The notes under the pieces were generated by a model. That model did not search any database. It saw only the letters and a list, made by a program, of their open reading frames with translations, and had not been told where the DNA came from. Positions 60,243 through 64,000 of a stretch of 64,000 nucleotides of DNA are shown one piece after another. Within the stretch, counting starts at the first letter, position 1, and the number at the start of each line of letters is the position of its first letter. Source of the stretch: Salminus brasiliensis (Eukaryota > Chordata > Actinopteri > Characiformes > Bryconidae). The translations under genes and the position numbers were made by a program. The stretch is from positions 23,131,925 through 23,195,924 of the forward strand of contig NC_132878.1 of the NCBI RefSeq assembly GCF_030463535.1, written 5' to 3'.

Positions 60243-60690
60243 CTCCACCAATGGGTTTCTTAGGAGTATAACAAACAAGATAACCAAAACAAACATATGC
60301 AAGGCAGGAGCGGAAACCAATAAACAAAGCAATAGTTAAAACCAGAGAGTCAAACAGCCAGGCAAACTAACCAGTAGCGGCAAAACCAAAAAGTTAGCAA
60401 CCAGGAACAAGCAGCGATCATACACAGAGTAAACTAGAAACAGGGAACTGCCTGGTATGCAACAGTAGAATTGGCAATACTTTACAAAGTTGTGAACAAA
60501 CTGAACAGGTGTATATACAAACAGGTGTGTGAGATCAGTACTCCGGTGAGGAGGAACAGGGAAAACAGTTCAGGATTGGTAGACATGTGACATGTGACAG
60601 TGGTTTCTTGTGAAGGTGGATTATAGAAAGTGTAGTTGTAGTTGAGTCAACCGAGGCAGAGGGAGAACACGGAAGCGTGGCAGGAACCTA
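60243..60690. repeat. Uncharacterised purine-rich repeat-like block
   Basis: AACCAG, AACAAAC and GGCAG words recur, followed by GAGATCAGTACTCCGGTGAG and CAGGATTGGTAGACATGTG. This resembles an interspersed fish repeat I have seen in other sequences but cannot name. No coding frame. Confidence 0.35.
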
Positions 60691-61177
60691 CATACACTTT
60701 GACATGAGCCAAAGGAAAGATGGTGCTGGATGTCCTAATGTCATTTCCACTCATTACTTACTAGGTCAACTAAAATGAACTAAATTTCAAGTATAGTGAC
60801 TACCACATCAAGTTTGGTTTTAGTGAGAACTGTGACAATAGATCAAAATGTCATCTGTCTCCATGTCCTTGCAAACAAGGCTATGAAGCTAGCTGAGCTA
60901 CATGTGGTTACAAAGCACCTTGATTATACCGACAATACACAAGCATTTTTCAAGCACAGTTATTCAAAACGTGAGTCTGGAAACTTTTAACAGTTGGGTA
61001 TCATCAAAAACATTTTTCCCCACAAGAAGTTGTTCTTGGCTGCAGCAAGTTTGAGAACACTTATAAGAATCTGGTGAGAATCAATCGAGGCAAGTGGAGT
61101 CCCCAAGTCATCGGTCAGGTTAAGCAAGTGACAAGTCCAGTCATATGAATTTTTTAAACACACAAGTCGTTTATTTT

Positions 61178-61179
<2 letters not shown>

Positions 61180-61207
<28 letters not shown>
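61180..61207. repeat. AT dinucleotide microsatellite
   Basis: About 14 AT units. Confidence 0.9.
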
Positions 61208-61208
<1 letters not shown>

Positions 61209-62483
61209 CACGCACTTAAACGTCTGTTTTAATAACAGTTCGGAATAACATCTTTGAAATGCTGTACATGGTTTGTTTCTGTTAAGCTATGTCTGTTTTA
61301 ATGGTTCAGCCTCCAAAAAAAGATTACTCTACTAATTGGTTATTAAAAGTAATTGGTTGTTTACTTGATTACTGTAACAAGCCACAGTAACTGAATTAAG
61401 AAAGGGGGAAGTTCAGCAGAGAAATGACCCAAAACTTGATGATAAAAATGATAAATGATAAATTCCCACAGCAGACATGGGATACTTACGCAAAAAACCA
61501 AACCCAATAAAGAAGGAGCTTTTTGACAGCTTGCCTTGTGGGAAATCAGGCCACAATGGTCTCTACTAAGAGATGCCACCTCCTTTGCCGGCCCCGACTC
61601 TGAGAGAAATCCCCACTGGCATTCAGAAAAAGCGGCTTCTTAATTGAAATAAGAGATCTGGAATGCAGATAGCAGACAGGGAAGGCACATCAGGACACAG
61701 ACTGTGTTTCCTCAGTCACTTTTCAATCATTTTGAGGTGATTAATTTGGTTGTGTGGTTATGCTAGTTATACATTGCCTATGAGAATGTCTTTGAAAAAG
61801 GTGCGTTCAGTCTCTGTGTATGTGAGAGATGTCTGGATAGCTGGTTCAACTTGTTGAACAAGTTTATGCCCGAACATTTGTAGACACCTTCTCATCACAT
61901 TTTCTCTTAACATCCTTTGCTACAATGATAGCTTCTGCTCTTTCAATAACAATTTGACAGGGGTGGCAAAAGTGGAAAATGAATTAAATAAATTTACAGT
62001 AAATTTACAGTATCTCTTCATGGGAACTTTAGCTCTGGAACTAGCTTTTGGAAATATTCCAAAACGTAAACCTATCATGGAAATGTTGGGAACTTTGGGA
62101 AATTATGGGAATCTATTGTAAATATTGGATAATTTAAAAGAACTATGTCATACACTATCATCATTGTACTGTATCTGTAAACTATTCGAAGCTAAAGGTA
62201 AGAAATTTGCATATAGTTGGTAAAAATATACTGAAGCATAATCTTGGCTAAAATAATGAGATGATACCAAAACAGTTGAATAGCAAAGCTGCTCCTCAAT
62301 CCAAGGCACATGGCACATTACACACTGAAGGGCTATTGAGACCACACCCCCTGCATGCTCTGTTCATTCCTCCATCACATGTATAGCATATGTCCAGATG
62401 GTTTGTAAAGGCTAAGGACTTGGCTACACAGTATTATGAATGGAGTAATATTGTAAACTGTGATAAAAGGTTAGGTATTTACT

Positions 62484-62737
62484 GCAGTGGTGGCTCAGCG
62501 GTTAGAGCGCCGGGATATCGATAACAGGGTTGTGGGTTCGATTCCCGGGCTCTGCAAGCTGCCACTGTTGGGCCCTTGAGCAAGGCCCTTTACCCTCTCT
62601 GCTCCCCGGGCGCTGGAGTTGGCTCTGGGTGTGCCCCTAACACGTGTGTGTGTGTGATTGTGTGTTCACTACCAGATGGGTTAAATGAGGAGGACACATT
62701 TTGCTGTACAGTGACAAATACGTGCACCTTTACCTTT
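62484..62737 (+). mobile_element. tRNA-derived SINE, copy 2
   Basis: The best preserved copy. The A box region is TGGCTCAGCGGTTAGAGCGC and the B box is GGTTCGATTCCC, an exact polymerase III-type consensus. The body has TTGGGCCCTTGAGCAAGGCC, a motif shared by several fish SINEs, then a TG stretch and the end GATGGGTTAAATGAGGAGG. The nearly intact boxes suggest it is younger than the copy at 24785. Confidence 0.9.
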
Positions 62738-63269
62738 AATATCAGCACATGCAAAACAAAAATGAACAGCTTTAAAAGGTGAAGTGTGTGGAAAACACGA
62801 GTATTTAGGTTTACTCATTTATTTCCAAAAGTTTAATCTGCAAGAGCAACAACAACCTTTCCAAATGTTAACCAAGGGAGCTGTATGTTTACACAAATGT
62901 CTGGATCAGTTGTACCGGATGTTACCCGGATTGTATCCTGCCAGCCCCCTAGTACAAAGTCCTGGTGATGTCCTAGTAATGCCCATGTGTGAATAGATCA
63001 GGTAATTTTCTGGAGAATTCACAGTGGCTCATGCCATGCCTTTCATGTGCTACACAGGTGCCGTGCCTCTTGACTAAACCACGTAGTGAGAATGCGCCTG
63101 ACATGGAAAATCTCCAGCTGTACACTACATGTGCGAAAGGGCAACTCCGGCTAATGTCTGGACCCGATTCTCCTGACATTTTCATATGTGAAAACGACTT
63201 ATTGTGCTCTAAGTAGTAGATCAGAATAGTGATCAATTTAGCTATATCTCAAATTATCAGTGTTTCTCA

Positions 63270-63490
63270 AAGTTGATTTTAGGGCTGTAAATTGCCAAGA
63301 AACTGGAGTTATGATACAAATCACAATACAAGGGTTACAATTCAATATACTGCGATATATCATGTTTTTTAGGAAACTGTGAAAATATGAAACATGAAAT
63401 CTGAATAGAGGAAAAGTTGACTTTATTTGCAATCAGAACAGTGGAATCTGAAGACACTGTACGAAACCAAACCATGGTCTGCCACCAGTC
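63270..63490. repeat. Degraded hAT-type repeat fragment
   Basis: AGGGCTGTAAATTGCC, ATACAAATCACAATACAAGG and TATACTGCGATATATCATG are the usual words of a fish hAT-derived MITE start. The other end is not found. Confidence 0.45.
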
Positions 63491-64000
63491 TGTACATGGT
63501 AACTATTTCTTAAAAAATGATACTGTTTTTGAGAGTTTATATGGTATTGCAAGACATAATACTTCAATACTTTGATTGATGTAATGAACCAACTTCATAA
63601 TATTTAGGTAAGAGCTTGGTTTAAAAAATATACTATATATGAAATATATATACTTTCCTTCTACCTCACACGAAGTAGAACAAATAACATATGTTTGGTG
63701 TCTGAAGTTCACATCTTACGTTTTGCGCTGAAGCTACAAGGGAAATGTCTGTAATGAGTAATCAAAGCTAAAGTCGAGTTTACACTAGATGCGATGTGGT
63801 GAGTTTGACAAGCCTGTGCCACATATGTGTTTGCTGCTACAACTTAAAATGTAGCAGTTTGCTGTTTTGATCAAGTGCCTAGATTGCACAGAATAGCAGA
63901 GTTTTGTAATGTTTGTAGCTACAATCTGTTAGCATGCGGCAAATGCCCAAAATAGATTTGAAGTGTTACCTTGTGGACTATACAAAAGGCTACAGTGACT

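Larger units (their letters stand above)
49172..64000 (+). other. Long first intron of the LHFPL-family gene (no exon recognised)
   Basis: I see no exon with family similarity on the plus strand and no other gene on either strand. The content is mostly repeats, listed separately. A C-run lies at about 50900-50917. GC-richer, repeat-poor blocks at about 54650-54860, 56030-56240, 57600-57720, 59460-59650 and 61560-61740 could be conserved non-coding elements, but that needs alignment. If the gene ends differently, part of this region may be intergenic. Confidence 0.4.

Overview
The window is nuclear DNA of a ray-finned (teleost) fish. Every gene is split by GT-AG introns with vertebrate-type splice sites. 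The spaces between exons are AT-rich and hold fish-type repeats: tRNA-derived SINEs, Tc1/mariner relics, small inverted-repeat elements, and TG, TC/AC and AT microsatellites. The repeat types recall catfish or characins, but I cannot name the species. There is no operon, CRISPR array, phage or virus.

Layout, left to right. (1) Positions 130-7407, minus strand: a zinc finger/ELM2/SANT gene that I rebuild in 13 coding exons with consistent phases (906 codons before the stop), best matched to znf541, a germ-cell chromatin factor. (2) Positions 7434-9158: a divergent upstream region with a transposon copy, a cluster of GTTAGC/GCTAGC words and a likely untranslated first exon of ehd2. (3) Positions 11495-19703, plus strand: complete ehd2 (six coding exons, 547 residues), a dynamin-like ATPase of membrane necks and caveolae, with one GC-AG intron and a dead Tc1 transposon in another intron. 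(4) Positions 20723-24308, plus strand: selenoprotein W (selenow), with a UGA selenocysteine codon in a CGGU motif and a SECIS element in a separate 3' UTR exon. (5) Positions 25952-45729, plus strand: complete akap10 (15 coding exons, 637 residues), with two RGS domains, a PKA-binding helix and a PDZ-type C-terminus. (6) Positions 48941-49171, plus strand: the first coding exon of a LHFPL-family tetraspan membrane protein. The rest of the window (to 64000) reads as its long first intron, full of repeats and a few GC-richer blocks.

The genes do not form one pathway. znf541, ehd2 and selenow are also near neighbours on human chromosome 19q13.3, so this is an old vertebrate linkage, while akap10 (human 17p) and the LHFPL gene mark a different arrangement in fish. 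The observation I rate highest is in selenow. An in-frame upstream ATG at 20723, directly after an in-frame stop, would add 43 residues that look like a mitochondrial presequence before the normal selenoprotein W start. That would allow one gene to make cytosolic and mitochondrial forms. I found no wholly new system; the other findings are splicing and repeat details.
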